Virus record (IMG/VR): IMGVR_UViG_3300010885_035698
Span: 1 to 37,767 of that record
DNA: 37,767 nt
Source: a virus
Direction: 5' to 3' (one strand)
The translations under genes were made by a program, and so were the position numbers. Shown here piece by piece: positions 20,711 to 29,138 of this stretch (positions within the stretch are counted from its first letter, which is position 1; each line of letters starts with the position of its first letter). Under the pieces are notes generated by a model, which worked only from the letters and a program-made list of their open reading frames with translations, did not search any database and was not told the DNA's origin.

Positions 20711-23314
20711 TTACTGCGCTAGTTGCACAGTTATTACGTCGCCTACTGCAACATTGTAGTTGAGGAGCAAAGATCTATCGCTCAAGTAAGCTATTTGACG
20801 TACACCTGAAACTTTGGCCTTTTTAACAAGTCTATTATTTTCTATAAAGACTTGACACTTTGGATTTGTATTAAAGTTACTAGCGACTAGTACCTTTGCT
20901 GGGTCTGCTTCAGATTCGTAAGTAAGTGTTGCCGATGCACTTTGGTATATCAGGGCTTTATCAAACAGAGATAAAATTAAAGCTGAGCCTGAGCTCCAAC
21001 CCACAGGCAAAACACTTATTAAAAAAGCTATTTCTACTGGAGCTTTAACTACGGAATCTACGTACTGCTTTGAAGCAGCATCGGTGGCCTTAACAGGTAA
21101 CGCCAAATTCTGCAGTCGGTTGTTGTGTGCTTGCAAGCCTGATTCGTTAGCTGTTAACTTAGCCGAACCGCCTACAAACAAACTAACTCCTTGAATCTGA
21201 GTTTGCCCTACTCCGGTGCCGGGTTCTCCTGCAAATGCGTAGGTGGGCAATCCGGTACCTGCAAGTTCAGTAGTTCCAATATAGCTGGCTAGCGAAGTGT
21301 TGAGGCGAATAAGCGGAGCATTAAAAGTAGCATCCACTCCAGTTAAAGTCTTGGTTGCGGCATTTAGTTCTACTAGCTTTAATCCATTAGCTGCAAAGCC
21401 TACCTTAGCATTAGTACCAGCAGCAGCATACATACCCACTGTGCCAATGCCCACTAAAGGCTTAACGTAAGAGGTGTCAATTGCTGACAGTAAGCTACCT
21501 GTTAAGGTCACTGACCCGTCAGGTCTAAGTACATTACTCGTTAAGGTTGCTGTATCTACCCAAGTAGTACGGCCAGTGTAATCTACTTGCAGCACTCCGT
21601 TTGCCAGGGTATTTGTTGGTAGGGTAAACGTAATGTGCTGATTACCTACTCCGGCTTTAATAGTAGCTGACCCGCCACCAGCTGTTTTTAATTTAACAGC
21701 TGCATTATTTTGAGTGCCGCCTAATTCTAAAGTACCGTTATTGTATTTAGCGTCGCTTTGAACATATTTGGCTGTTTGGCCACTAGACACCATAGCTAGT
21801 GCACCAGGAGTAGCGCCTACAGGCATCATACTGTCTACATATTCTTTTGTAGCAGCGTCTTTAGCCTGGGTAGGAGTAGCCAAATTAGCTACTCGATTAC
21901 CCTTAACGTCTACTTCTGCTTCCTTCAACTCTAATACCGCTACACCCTTAACGGCAAGAGCAACAGCATTAGTGTTAGACCTGTATATACCTAGTCCGTC
22001 TGCGTCTGAAAAGGTATAAGCAGGCTTAGCTGGGTTATTAAGTCCAACTGTTCCGTCCAACATTAATTTTGCTGTAGCTGCTGACCCAGCCGGAGATTCT
22101 AAGGCGTTATTGGTAACGCTTACCACTGAAGTTCCACCTACAACGATACGCATATCGCCTGCGGCGCTGGCAAGGCCTGCCGAACCTACGGTAATAGCCG
22201 GTAAGGCAGTTGTACCTCCACCTAGGTTTAAGGTAGAGTTAGTTTGTAAAGTAAAGGCTTTAGTTTCTTGAGTATTAACTGCACTCGCAACAGCTTGCCC
22301 CTTAATAGTGGACTGCCCCGTTGCACCTACTAATACCAAAGAATCATCGGTAGCGTTGTACCACAATGAACCTGCGTAGTTATTTACTCCCGTGGTCAAG
22401 GTGGTAGCAGCAGGCAGCACAAACGCAAGCTTAGGCCTGATTGCCGGAGCGTAAGGTATTCCGTTAACTGAGGTGGTAGGCCAGTTAATTTCAAGGAATT
22501 TGCCTGCAAAGCCTCCGCCTCCTAAATAAAAGCTGCTTAAGCCGCTAGCAGCCAGCCCCCCTAATACCCCATCATCTCCTGCTTCAAAGCCAAAGCCAAC
22601 ACTAGAACCTATAGTTAGCTGTAACGGAATTCCTGTACTGTTGTATGAAGCCAAAGCTAACGGCTTAGCAGTAGCCAAGGTATAAACACCATTAGTGACA
22701 ACAACAGGCTCCGGTAGTGTTGTGAACTCTAACGTATTACTTGCGCCTAGTTTTAAGCCTTGGCCTACGCTGCCAGCAGTCGTTGGTAAGCTATAGTTAC
22801 CTACTTGTAAGGCGTTTACAATTACGGCCCCGGTGTTAGAGGTAAGGCTGACGCTGTTTCCTGTTAGGCTAAATAAGCCTACCTGGTGTTGTTCGTTTAG
22901 TTCGCCGCTACCAGATACTTGGGTGTACTTAACGTAGCTATTTATAGCTCCGCCGCCTGTAGTAGCTCGACCTACTATTGATAAAGAGGAGTAAGCACTA
23001 GTTAACGAGGTTATGTTTATTTCTAACGGATTACGGGCGGTTAAAGACTCAGCAACATTATTGTAAGCCGTCAATAGCGACTGTAAGTTGATTAAAGTGT
23101 GCGGATTTCGGTAGGCTAAGCTGTAGACGCCTAAGGTATTTATAATACAAAGGGTATCTCCCGCAGCCCCTAAGTTTAACGCTGGAATCGGATTAGCTAC
23201 TTGGCCTAAGGTGTAGGTAAAATTAGCATCCAACGCATCCAACATAGAGTTGTAGGCGGTTAATTGTTCTTTAGGGGAGATTGTTTGGTAGGTAGTTAGC
23301 TGAACAAGGCTCAT
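20711..23314 (-). CDS. Tail-fibre-like protein
   Basis: An 867-residue protein, Gly/Ala/Thr/Val-rich with beta-strand repeats. It contains the hallmark phage fibre motif twice: NLATPTQAKDAATKEYVDS (about residue 490) and NLALPVKATDAASKQYVDS (about 745), the second followed by a distinct 120-residue C-terminal domain that may be the receptor-binding tip. The pattern is that of trimeric long tail fibres. It has its own possible promoter (TAAAATAGGCC around 23360), and is oddly placed between ThyX/ThiF-like and nrdJ genes rather than in a structural cluster. No collagen repeats or chaperone auto-cleavage domain seen. Confidence 0.82.
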   Translation of the reverse strand: MSLVQLTTYQTISPKEQLTAYNSMLDALDANFTYTLGQVANPIPALNLGAAGDTLCIINTLGVYSLAYRNPHTLINLQSLLTAYNNVAESLTARNPLEINITSLTSAYSSLSIVGRATTGGGAINSYVKYTQVSGSGELNEQHQVGLFSLTGNSVSLTSNTGAVIVNALQVGNYSLPTTAGSVGQGLKLGASNTLEFTTLPEPVVVTNGVYTLATAKPLALASYNSTGIPLQLTIGSSVGFGFEAGDDGVLGGLAASGLSSFYLGGGGFAGKFLEINWPTTSVNGIPYAPAIRPKLAFVLPAATTLTTGVNNYAGSLWYNATDDSLVLVGATGQSTIKGQAVASAVNTQETKAFTLQTNSTLNLGGGTTALPAITVGSAGLASAAGDMRIVVGGTSVVSVTNNALESPAGSAATAKLMLDGTVGLNNPAKPAYTFSDADGLGIYRSNTNAVALAVKGVAVLELKEAEVDVKGNRVANLATPTQAKDAATKEYVDSMMPVGATPGALAMVSSGQTAKYVQSDAKYNNGTLELGGTQNNAAVKLKTAGGGSATIKAGVGNQHITFTLPTNTLANGVLQVDYTGRTTWVDTATLTSNVLRPDGSVTLTGSLLSAIDTSYVKPLVGIGTVGMYAAAGTNAKVGFAANGLKLVELNAATKTLTGVDATFNAPLIRLNTSLASYIGTTELAGTGLPTYAFAGEPGTGVGQTQIQGVSLFVGGSAKLTANESGLQAHNNRLQNLALPVKATDAASKQYVDSVVKAPVEIAFLISVLPVGWSSGSALILSLFDKALIYQSASATLTYESEADPAKVLVASNFNTNPKCQVFIENNRLVKKAKVSGVRQIAYLSDRSLLLNYNVAVGDVITVQLAQ

Positions 23315-23374
23315 AGTTGTATTTTACCGTATTTCCGTAAAAGTGGGTGGTTGGCCTATTTTACTTTGAAATCG

Positions 23375-23914
23375 TTATTTACCTGTAAATTCGCTAGTCT
23401 TATTTGCATGGCGTACAAACATCTCTACTGCCGCTAGGCCGCATTTTGCAACATTCTCTTTACAACTCTGCAGGTCTAATAATTGAGTGGAGTATTTAGG
23501 ATCTTGGCTATCCTGGATAGAGTAAGCCCCTGTATCGTCATATCCGCAAAAGTACAAATAAGGGCAACTAAGTGCTAAAGTTTTTGAGACATAAGCTCGA
23601 GTCTTTGCAGTCATAGGTTTACAGCAGAACACCACGGTATTACCTAGTTGAGTGGTTAGATCTTCTATTAACGAATCTAAGTCTGTAAATTGTCTAAACG
23701 TACTAGACTTGCTTAGCTCTGCTACTGCTTCTTGTACGGCTTGAACCTTTGGTAGCCCTAAATCTACATCGGAGTAGCCTTGAGTAAAGGACTCCTTAGT
23801 GACTAAGTCTTCATCCATTAAAGTGACGGTACCCTTATGGTACGCACCTAAAAGAGAAGCTAAGGTTCTGCCTGTGCCGTTTAAACCTACTACTACAAAC
23901 TCCTGCTTAACCAT
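23375..23914 (-). CDS. ThiF/E1-like Rossmann-fold protein
   Basis: A 179-residue protein beginning with a nucleotide-binding strand-loop: FVVVGLNGTGRTLASLL (a GxxGxG pattern), then TLMDEDLVTKESFTQGYSDVDLGLPKV, which fits the ThiF/UBA E1 pattern of Asp-x-Asp-x-Val followed by a K after a short helix. ThiF enzymes adenylate ubiquitin-like protein tails. It is shorter than typical members (about 240-250), and no clear catalytic Cys or zinc Cys pairs are evident, though it contains several Cys. ThiF relatives occur in the plasmid PRTRC cassette; none of its other parts was recognised here. It overlaps thyX by 8 nt. Confidence 0.65.
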   Translation of the reverse strand: MVKQEFVVVGLNGTGRTLASLLGAYHKGTVTLMDEDLVTKESFTQGYSDVDLGLPKVQAVQEAVAELSKSSTFRQFTDLDSLIEDLTTQLGNTVVFCCKPMTAKTRAYVSKTLALSCPYLYFCGYDDTGAYSIQDSQDPKYSTQLLDLQSCKENVAKCGLAAVEMFVRHANKTSEFTGK

Positions 23915-24794
23915 TACCGTGTTTCCTGGGATGAGGGGTGATATCTAATTGTTCTAACTTGTTTAAAAGTTCCGCTTGTTCTGATTTACCAAAGCCTGCC
24001 AAGTCTGCCGTCAAACTACCTATTGCCTGATTTAATCCTAGTTCAAGTATAGCTCCTTTTAAGGCTGCTATTTCTTGTTTGGAGAAAGTAACTGCTTCCA
24101 TTACGTAGTCTTCAAATGCTTCGCAACTAACAGGCACTAAGGGTTTTACCAGATTGTACGCTGCTTTGGCAAATTCTTGTATTTCAAACTGAGCATGCTT
24201 GCTTGCTCGTAGTCTAACGAAATTAAGGAAATTATGCAGGTCTATCTTCCAATAAAACTCCGTATACATACTTTGAGGCAATAACATTCGGGCTTGTTCT
24301 CTCGCTATGCCTGCTTCTACAGCTGTCATGTAGGTGTCGTAGGCCTTATCGCAGAACTGCTCGGCTTCTGTTACAAACCAATGAGCCTGGGGGTGCGGGT
24401 CAGCTAGGGAATCGGATGCCTGGAGGTTGATGGCTGACTGCACCCGGATGTTGTTAGCTTGAGGAGTATAGCACTGATCAGGTATAGTCGCATACCGCCC
24501 AGAATATTCGTTAATACTGGCCATGCGGTGGCGCATCCATTGCCTAGCTATAAATATAGGCATCTTTATGTGAAATTTTAATTCCACCATTTCAAAGGGT
24601 GAAGTGTGTTTATTTCGCATTAAATATCTAATAAGAGCGCGGTCCTTAACGGGGTCTTTGACCCCCTGCCCAGTGGAGATCCTAGCCGCCTGGACAACCG
24701 CCGAGTCTAAATTAATAGACTCGGCGGTTGCGGCCGGCATGGTTTCCACTAAACGGACGAACCCGTAAGGGCCTACGTTTAAAGTGTTATACAT
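23907..24794 (-). CDS. thyX: Flavin-dependent thymidylate synthase
   Basis: A 295-residue protein with the complete ThyX signature RHRMASINEYSGRY (residues 88-101), i.e. RHRxxSxNExSxR, plus LRNKHTSPFE-type upstream segment and the downstream ASKHAQFEIQ region with Arg/His for dUMP and FAD binding. It makes dTMP from dUMP with methylene-tetrahydrofolate, NADPH and FAD. The length is a little above the usual 220-260 because of a C-terminal helical extension. It pairs with nrdJ in dNTP supply. A 14-bp perfect inverted repeat (24695-24730) lies in the early codons. The start precedes a 33-nt gap after the 162-residue gene. Confidence 0.95.
   Translation of the reverse strand: MYNTLNVGPYGFVRLVETMPAATAESINLDSAVVQAARISTGQGVKDPVKDRALIRYLMRNKHTSPFEMVELKFHIKMPIFIARQWMRHRMASINEYSGRYATIPDQCYTPQANNIRVQSAINLQASDSLADPHPQAHWFVTEAEQFCDKAYDTYMTAVEAGIAREQARMLLPQSMYTEFYWKIDLHNFLNFVRLRASKHAQFEIQEFAKAAYNLVKPLVPVSCEAFEDYVMEAVTFSKQEIAALKGAILELGLNQAIGSLTADLAGFGKSEQAELLNKLEQLDITPHPRKHGNG
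24695..24730. repeat. 14-bp perfect inverted repeat inside thyX
   Basis: CAACCGCCGAGTCT and AGACTCGGCGGTTG flank an 8-nt AT loop, near codons 21-33 of thyX. The arms are GC-rich, so the mRNA hairpin should be very stable. No T-run follows. Confidence 0.8.
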
Positions 24795-24826
24795 TAAGCA
24801 CTTAACCTTTATTTGTAAGCGGTGCC

Positions 24827-25315
24827 TTAGCGAACGTAGTGCGCAGGATTTAACTTAATACCGAAATACTTCTCAGCTTCCATCCGATTCAATTGCTCCT
24901 GCATTGCATTAACCGTTGTTTCCACATTGTCCAACTTGGTCCACAAGTTGTCCAAGATGTGGTCTAACGGGGCCTTCTCAAAGGTAGCAGTCTTATTCTT
25001 AGGGCTAACTGCCTTTGCGGTATTAGCTGCCTTGTTTGCGATTGCCCGGCGTTGGCGCACTGTAAGGTACGGCTTCTCTTTAGTTGCCAGCTTAGTACCG
25101 ACATCCTTCATCAAACCACTAGCGATGTTGTCGGTGATGCGAATGCCGGTGGCATTCGTCACCAGTCTTGCAATTTCGTTCATAGTCATGGGAGCAACTA
25201 CGCTATCGTAGATACTCCAATTATCCAGAACGTTGTTAATGCACTCCGTACGGAGGTTAAAGGTAAGGCGGACGGGGGATTTACGGTTAACGGTTTTTGC
25301 GGTAGTCGTAGTCAT
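24827..25315 (-). CDS. Basic helical protein, unknown function (162 residues)
   Basis: A Lys/Thr-rich N-terminus, then a helical domain (MTMNEIARLVTNATGIRIT reads like a short DNA-binding or dimerising helix pair), a basic linker with Lys/Ala/Asn (VRQRRAIANKAANTAKAV) and a C-terminal helix with heptad character (LDNVETTVNAMQEQLNRME, about 125-145) suggesting a coiled-coil oligomer. Start follows AGAGGAAG and overlaps the stop of the preceding short frame (ATGA). Possible DNA-binding or scaffold protein; no family named. A bulged 13-bp hairpin occurs at 25133-25163. Confidence 0.6.
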   Translation of the reverse strand: MTTTTAKTVNRKSPVRLTFNLRTECINNVLDNWSIYDSVVAPMTMNEIARLVTNATGIRITDNIASGLMKDVGTKLATKEKPYLTVRQRRAIANKAANTAKAVSPKNKTATFEKAPLDHILDNLWTKLDNVETTVNAMQEQLNRMEAEKYFGIKLNPAHYVR

Positions 25316-25515
25316 AGTAATACTTCCTCTGGAATTTCTGCTAAAAATGAATCATCGTCAATATCCATATAAGCTGATTTGGTGCGGTCATGGGTCGACC
25401 ACAATTCAAAATCTATTGTATCGGCGTTATTTCTACAAGGAGCCGGGGCCGGATCCCCCGGAGGTAGTTGTACTGTATTGCGGCAAGTCGTTGTAGGTTT
25501 CGGGCCAAATTCCAC
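25312..25515 (-). CDS. Possible short gene or +1-frameshift extension (67 residues)
   Basis: A GTG-started frame whose first 83 nt overlap the end of the DUF5664-like gene in the +1 frame, and whose stop overlaps the next ATG (ATGA). The first half is Pro-rich and looks like a shadow of the Gly/Ser-rich end of the other frame. The second half (DTIDFELWSTHDRTKSAYMD, then acidic DIDDDSFLAEIPEEVLL) looks like real protein. It could be an independent small gene with a later start, or a tail added to the upstream protein by frameshift at CCGGGGG. Confidence 0.35.
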   Translation of the reverse strand: MEFGPKPTTTCRNTVQLPPGDPAPAPCRNNADTIDFELWSTHDRTKSAYMDIDDDSFLAEIPEEVLL

Positions 25516-25924
25516 GTCGAATCATCTCCTGGCCATGCATGATGGCCTCTAGGTTCCAAGTACATTGCGCAATATGGTCTTCACTAGTATCACCTTGCAT
25601 GAATTTATTCATATGTCGGTTAGCTGAGGCTAAGAATACGCTTAAAGGCATACCCTTTTCCCAGTTTCTAATACCGTATTTATTGGCGCCTATATAGGCG
25701 ACTTGACCTGTACGAGCTCGGGCAAACGGGCTTAACAGGTCTATTCGAGGCTTATCTCTATCTGTATCTCGCTGAGCACCGGAGTCAAAAATTCTACTCT
25801 CTGTGGTTTTTGAGCCTAAGCCTAAGCCAAAAACTTTACCTTTGCCTGAGCCAAGATCTAAAACCTTAGTTGGCTCAGGTTCCAATGTAGCCGCCTTTTC
25901 CGGTGTCGTAAATGAAATAGCCAA
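25433..25924 (-). CDS. dATP/dGTP diphosphohydrolase-like protein (DUF5664 / MazZ-like)
   Basis: A 163-residue protein whose residues about 55-135 match the DUF5664 pattern: DKPRIDLLSPFA, GANKYGIRNWEKGMPLSVF, ANRHM, GDTSEDH, TWNLEAIMHG. This family is named after phage nucleotidases that remove pyrophosphate from dATP or dGTP; the cyanophage S-2L member MazZ makes dGMP for the synthesis of diaminopurine DNA. Here it may tune the dNTP pool together with NrdJ and ThyX. No PurZ is present in this window. The N-terminal 45 residues are a disordered Gly/Lys/Pro linker. The start is a TTG (25924) 10 nt after AAAGGAG; it overlaps the upstream gene by 50 nt. Confidence 0.75.
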   Translation of the reverse strand: MAISFTTPEKAATLEPEPTKVLDLGSGKGKVFGLGLGSKTTESRIFDSGAQRDTDRDKPRIDLLSPFARARTGQVAYIGANKYGIRNWEKGMPLSVFLASANRHMNKFMQGDTSEDHIAQCTWNLEAIMHGQEMIRRGIWPETYNDLPQYSTTTSGGSGPGSL

Positions 25925-26321
25925 GATTCGGAAACTCCTTTTGTAGTTTACTCATAGACGAGGCAGCAAACACGGCTGCTTCTTTAATGTTATTAAATGC
26001 TTTAACTAAATGTCCGCTTTTACGTTTGCCTTCTTCTCCTACTATGAGGAGGAATCGAGCTTGCGTTGCTGGCGGAGTATAGCCGTATTCCATCCCTAAT
26101 GGGGAAAAGTTATAGGGAATTTTAGCTTTGGCTTCTTCTAACTTTTCTTGGCGTTTAGCCCACTGGGCTAGGAAGCTGCGAGGCTTAATCTCGTAATTCT
26201 TAGGGTTAACCACTTCATTACGTACTACGTATTCCACTTCCTGCTTCGTACCGACAAAGGGTTCCCCATTAGTGCCTAAAAACCCATCACTTACGGAAGT
26301 GTATATAACAAACTTACTCAT
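25875..26321 (-). CDS. Protein of unknown function (148 residues)
   Basis: Begins with a short strand (FVIYTSVSDGFLG), then a basic helical section (FLAQWAKRQEKLEEAKAKI) and a C-terminal alpha/beta part (ARFLLIVGEEGK, EAAVFAASSMSKLQKEF). No family recognised. Its start overlaps the stop of the 71-residue gene, and its end overlaps the DUF5664-like gene by 50 nt, which suggests tight coupling. Confidence 0.6.
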   Translation of the reverse strand: MSKFVIYTSVSDGFLGTNGEPFVGTKQEVEYVVRNEVVNPKNYEIKPRSFLAQWAKRQEKLEEAKAKIPYNFSPLGMEYGYTPPATQARFLLIVGEEGKRKSGHLVKAFNNIKEAAVFAASSMSKLQKEFPNLGYFIYDTGKGGYIGT

Positions 26322-26533
26322 TTTAAAAACTCCCTTAACGGGACCACAAAGACTTGAGCTAAAGTCAAACCTGGAACCACGGTCTTTAGTAACAAAAATC
26401 CATCAGATTTAGAGGCTATGGCTGTATTTATTTCGTTAAAAATAAAATCAGGGTGTTTTAAATAGTCCACTAGGTAGTCACCCTTAGCATAAGCTAGGAC
26501 CCATTGCTGAGGTTTCTGTTTTATTGGGCGCAT
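26318..26533 (-). CDS. Small protein of unknown function (71 residues)
   Basis: Starts at ATG 26533, inside the last 50 nt of the preceding gene, with only a weak GGGA ribosome binding site, so it is probably translated by coupling. The sequence is mixed alpha/beta (WVLAYAKGDYLVDYL, FLLLKTVVPGLTLAQVFVV) and hydrophobic at its C-terminal end. No family recognised. Ends in an ATGA overlap with the next gene. Confidence 0.55.
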   Translation of the reverse strand: MRPIKQKPQQWVLAYAKGDYLVDYLKHPDFIFNEINTAIASKSDGFLLLKTVVPGLTLAQVFVVPLREFLK

Positions 26534-26984
26534 CAAACGTAATCCCAGCTGTGTGTTGTAGCAGGTGCCTAAGCTTATCCTTTATCTCGGTTACTCGGGC
26601 TGTATCTAATACGCATCGGTTGCTTTTATTGTCTGCTGTATTGAGCAGCTTATATGTATTATACAATAAATCTAGGACTTCACTAAAAGTAACCTTAGGG
26701 TCTTGGTTGAGCGTAATATTTTTAAATGCAAGCCCGTCTACCTCTATATCAAGTATGCTTAGTCCGGTGATAGTAGGGGCGTCCAACCAACCGGCTATCT
26801 CATCGTACAAGCAATTCTCTAGTGTATGCTTAGCAGGGTTCTTACTAGAAGCAAAGCTACTTTGTGCCGCTGGGGCGTACTCTTTTAGTATGTAGTGGTG
26901 AAATACTGAAGCATCAGTAATCGTTGCAGTTATATTAAACTTAATGCCGTTCTTAAGGCTGACTCTTATTGGTGTAGTTGCCAT
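26484..26984 (-). CDS. Protein of unknown function (166 residues)
   Basis: A 166-residue protein starting at ATG 26984, overlapping the preceding stop by one base. The N-terminus is beta-rich (IRVSLKNGIKFNITATITD); the remainder is helical (FSEVLDLLYNTYKLLN, VTEIKDKLRHLLQHTAG). No family recognised. The order and overlaps place it in the operon that runs from the replication module toward thyX. Confidence 0.6.
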   Translation of the reverse strand: MATTPIRVSLKNGIKFNITATITDASVFHHYILKEYAPAAQSSFASSKNPAKHTLENCLYDEIAGWLDAPTITGLSILDIEVDGLAFKNITLNQDPKVTFSEVLDLLYNTYKLLNTADNKSNRCVLDTARVTEIKDKLRHLLQHTAGITFDAPNKTETSAMGPSLC

Positions 26985-27373
26985 TAGGGTTTTCTTCCTT
27001 TCTTTGAACTAAAGTAACGTTTCTTATCGTTTTTATCCCCTAGTAGCCGGAAGCCTACAACCTCTAATGGAATTGTATCTATTTCTAGTTCTACGATAGG
27101 GGGTGGATTAAAGTCTGGGTTAGCAAGGGTAGATAATAAAGCTTTAGCCCCCGTACTAGTTAAGACCCACAAATACCTACCGTACTGTTCGCCATAGTTC
27201 CACAAGTAGTCCCTAGATTCGTGCGCTTTCGCTATGGTAGGGTAAGGCCCTAATAAAAGCTGTTCCGCTCTCGGATCCATATCTATAGCCCAAATGCCCT
27301 CATCTAAATATTGCTTCATTTCTTCAAACAATTTATCTCGTTGCGCGTAGCTCAGTAGGGTTTTATACCTCAT
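26984..27373 (-). CDS. Protein of unknown function (129 residues)
   Basis: Starts in an ATGA overlap with the 176-residue gene. It reads as a helical N-terminal part (LSYAQRDKLFEEMKQYLD), a middle section with aromatic residues (YLWNYGEQYGRYLWVLT), and a basic C-terminal tail (KNDKKRYFSSKKGRKP) that could contact nucleic acid. No family recognised. Confidence 0.6.
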   Translation of the reverse strand: MRYKTLLSYAQRDKLFEEMKQYLDEGIWAIDMDPRAEQLLLGPYPTIAKAHESRDYLWNYGEQYGRYLWVLTSTGAKALLSTLANPDFNPPPIVELEIDTIPLEVVGFRLLGDKNDKKRYFSSKKGRKP

Positions 27374-27900
27374 GTTTGGCTCCCTATCATTTCTATAAAT
27401 CCATCCAAGGTGTCTACTACTACAGTACCTTCCCCTGAACTAGAAGTTCGCATTAAACGCATATAGCCGTTGGGTGGGGTTAAATGCGACCCTACATGCA
27501 TAATCATATCTTCTGCTAGGACAGAGTTGTAGAAGAGCATGCCTGGAATGCTGCCTTTATGTTTATGGGCACAATCATCCACTACTTGCGCAAACTCTTG
27601 CCAAAGCGGAATCTGCATTAGCTTTCCCGCAGTTTTAAATAAGTCGTGGATATTCCAGGTTTGAGGTCTATGGCTGTATAGTTTGAACGGGTGTAAGGCC
27701 TCTTGGAGGTCAGCTAACGGCGTACTACTCGCCGTTAGCTTTTTCTTCCAATAGGTGTACTCATCTGAGCCCGACTCAAACAATCTGTTAATCAACTTGA
27801 GGCATACTTTGTTTTCGTAGGCCGCAAGTCTATTGTTTGCTTTGATCTCTTTAAACTGCTCAAAGTTATCAAAAGCGCTTGGCTCTTGCCGTTCTTTCAT
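27370..27900 (-). CDS. Protein of unknown function (176 residues)
   Basis: A largely helical protein, starting at ATG 27900 and overlapping the RecA-like stop by one base. Segments such as NNRLAAYENKVCLKLINRLF and WNIHDLFKTAGKLMQIPLW are amphipathic helices. It may be a recombination accessory protein by position, with no motif to prove it. It contains an 11-bp perfect inverted repeat followed by T5 on the plus strand (27712-27744). Confidence 0.6.
   Translation of the reverse strand: MKERQEPSAFDNFEQFKEIKANNRLAAYENKVCLKLINRLFESGSDEYTYWKKKLTASSTPLADLQEALHPFKLYSHRPQTWNIHDLFKTAGKLMQIPLWQEFAQVVDDCAHKHKGSIPGMLFYNSVLAEDMIMHVGSHLTPPNGYMRLMRTSSSGEGTVVVDTLDGFIEMIGSQT
27712..27744 (+). terminator. Terminator-like hairpin on the antisense strand of a gene
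   Basis: AGCTAACGGCG and CGCCGTTAGCT flank a 7-nt loop; on the plus strand the stem ends directly in TTTTT. It lies inside the minus-strand 176-residue gene, so it could stop antisense transcription. Confidence 0.45.
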
Positions 27901-29135
27901 TACTGCCCTGCTGCTTCCTCGGTTGGAGTAACTGGGTACTTACTTAACTCGTAAATTGTTTTATCTACATCCAAGTTTGGGTATACTTTAATGCGATTAA
28001 TACCAAGCGCATCGGAAATACGTTCCCGTAAGGCAACGTTTGACCGAATTGCCAAGCCTAACTCAGAATCCGTAACAGCTACCAGGCCCAGTTCTTTGCA
28101 GGAGTATTTGTTACTATTTACGGTAACAGTAATAATGTCCTTTAATCTGGCTCTGACTCCGTTAGGGCTATCGTCCGATAAGAGTAAAGCAGTGGCAGCA
28201 TCCCAATCAAACCAGCATTCGCTGATCTGGCCGGTCTGCTCATCATTCTTCCAACGATAAGGAATCTCGCAGTTGCGCTTACTAGCGCCCATAGAGTTCT
28301 TATTGGTGGTGATCTTGAGGATCTTTTCTGTAAATCCTCGAGTAGCCTTGAACACTGGGGTGCTCTTGACAACTGAGAACCACAGGTCTAAGACCGCATG
28401 GTAGTCTTGCCCCGTGCCGCCTGGCTTCTTCTTAGCCCCCTGAATAGGGCTCATAGGGTCGTCCGACAAATGGTTGATATAAACCAAGGTATATGGCTTC
28501 ATATACAAATGTTTATTAATGTGCCGGAAGAACTCGTTATGACTCTTACACTTAATCATACCTCCGGTATTACGGGGGTTGACTCCTCCTTCCTTTTCAA
28601 TTCGAGCATCAGACTCTTTAGTATCAACGCCACCTAAGGAGTCGATAATAAACATGACAGGTACATCCTTCATGCTTGGGTCTTCTGCCGCAAACTTAAT
28701 GGAATCCAACAGTTGCTCTTGCCACTCTTCAGTAGTAAATGCAACGTACTCGATAGTCTTTCGAGTGTTATCCGGCCCCACTATTGCCCGGTATAAGGCT
28801 GGACTTTTCTTGTTTTCTGTATCCACGTAGATACAAATACCTCCAAGGTCCATATATATCTTAGCCAAGGTCATAGCAAATGCAGACTTGCATGATTCTT
28901 TGGCCCCCGCTACGCCAATGATTCTACTCATTGGGTAGCAGGTTTGATCCGTAAGCCAGCGGTAGGCCAAGTGGTCAGTAGGAATACCCCACACTCGGTC
29001 TGCTAGATCGGACGCTAAACACACCTGCGACCCACCGCCCTTCATGGCGTGAGCCATGAGGGCCTGGATGCCGGCGTGGGTGCCTGTAAGGCTATCGGAA
29101 TCTTTCTTCTTCTTTGCCATAGTGGTAGTCTTCAT
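27900..29135 (-). CDS. RecA/UvsX-like recombinase
   Basis: A 411-residue RecA-fold ATPase. The P-loop is GAKESCKS (residues 77-84): Lys and Ser are kept, but the usual Gly before Lys is Cys. The Walker B strand VMFIIDSLGG is near 160-170, preceded by a catalytic Glu-containing segment (DTENKKS), and followed by the loop-2-like INHLSDDPMSPIQGAKKKPGGTG (long basic Gly-rich, DNA binding). Phage recombinases of this type do strand exchange, repair and recombination-dependent replication. It sits beside the possible ssDNA-binding gene and the polymerase, as in T4-like layouts. The start could also be Met6. Because some RecA-fold phage proteins are helicases or adaptors, the exact role is less certain than the fold. 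Confidence 0.8.
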   Translation of the reverse strand: MKTTTMAKKKKDSDSLTGTHAGIQALMAHAMKGGGSQVCLASDLADRVWGIPTDHLAYRWLTDQTCYPMSRIIGVAGAKESCKSAFAMTLAKIYMDLGGICIYVDTENKKSPALYRAIVGPDNTRKTIEYVAFTTEEWQEQLLDSIKFAAEDPSMKDVPVMFIIDSLGGVDTKESDARIEKEGGVNPRNTGGMIKCKSHNEFFRHINKHLYMKPYTLVYINHLSDDPMSPIQGAKKKPGGTGQDYHAVLDLWFSVVKSTPVFKATRGFTEKILKITTNKNSMGASKRNCEIPYRWKNDEQTGQISECWFDWDAATALLLSDDSPNGVRARLKDIITVTVNSNKYSCKELGLVAVTDSELGLAIRSNVALRERISDALGINRIKVYPNLDVDKTIYELSKYPVTPTEEAAGQ

Positions 29136-29138
29136 GGT

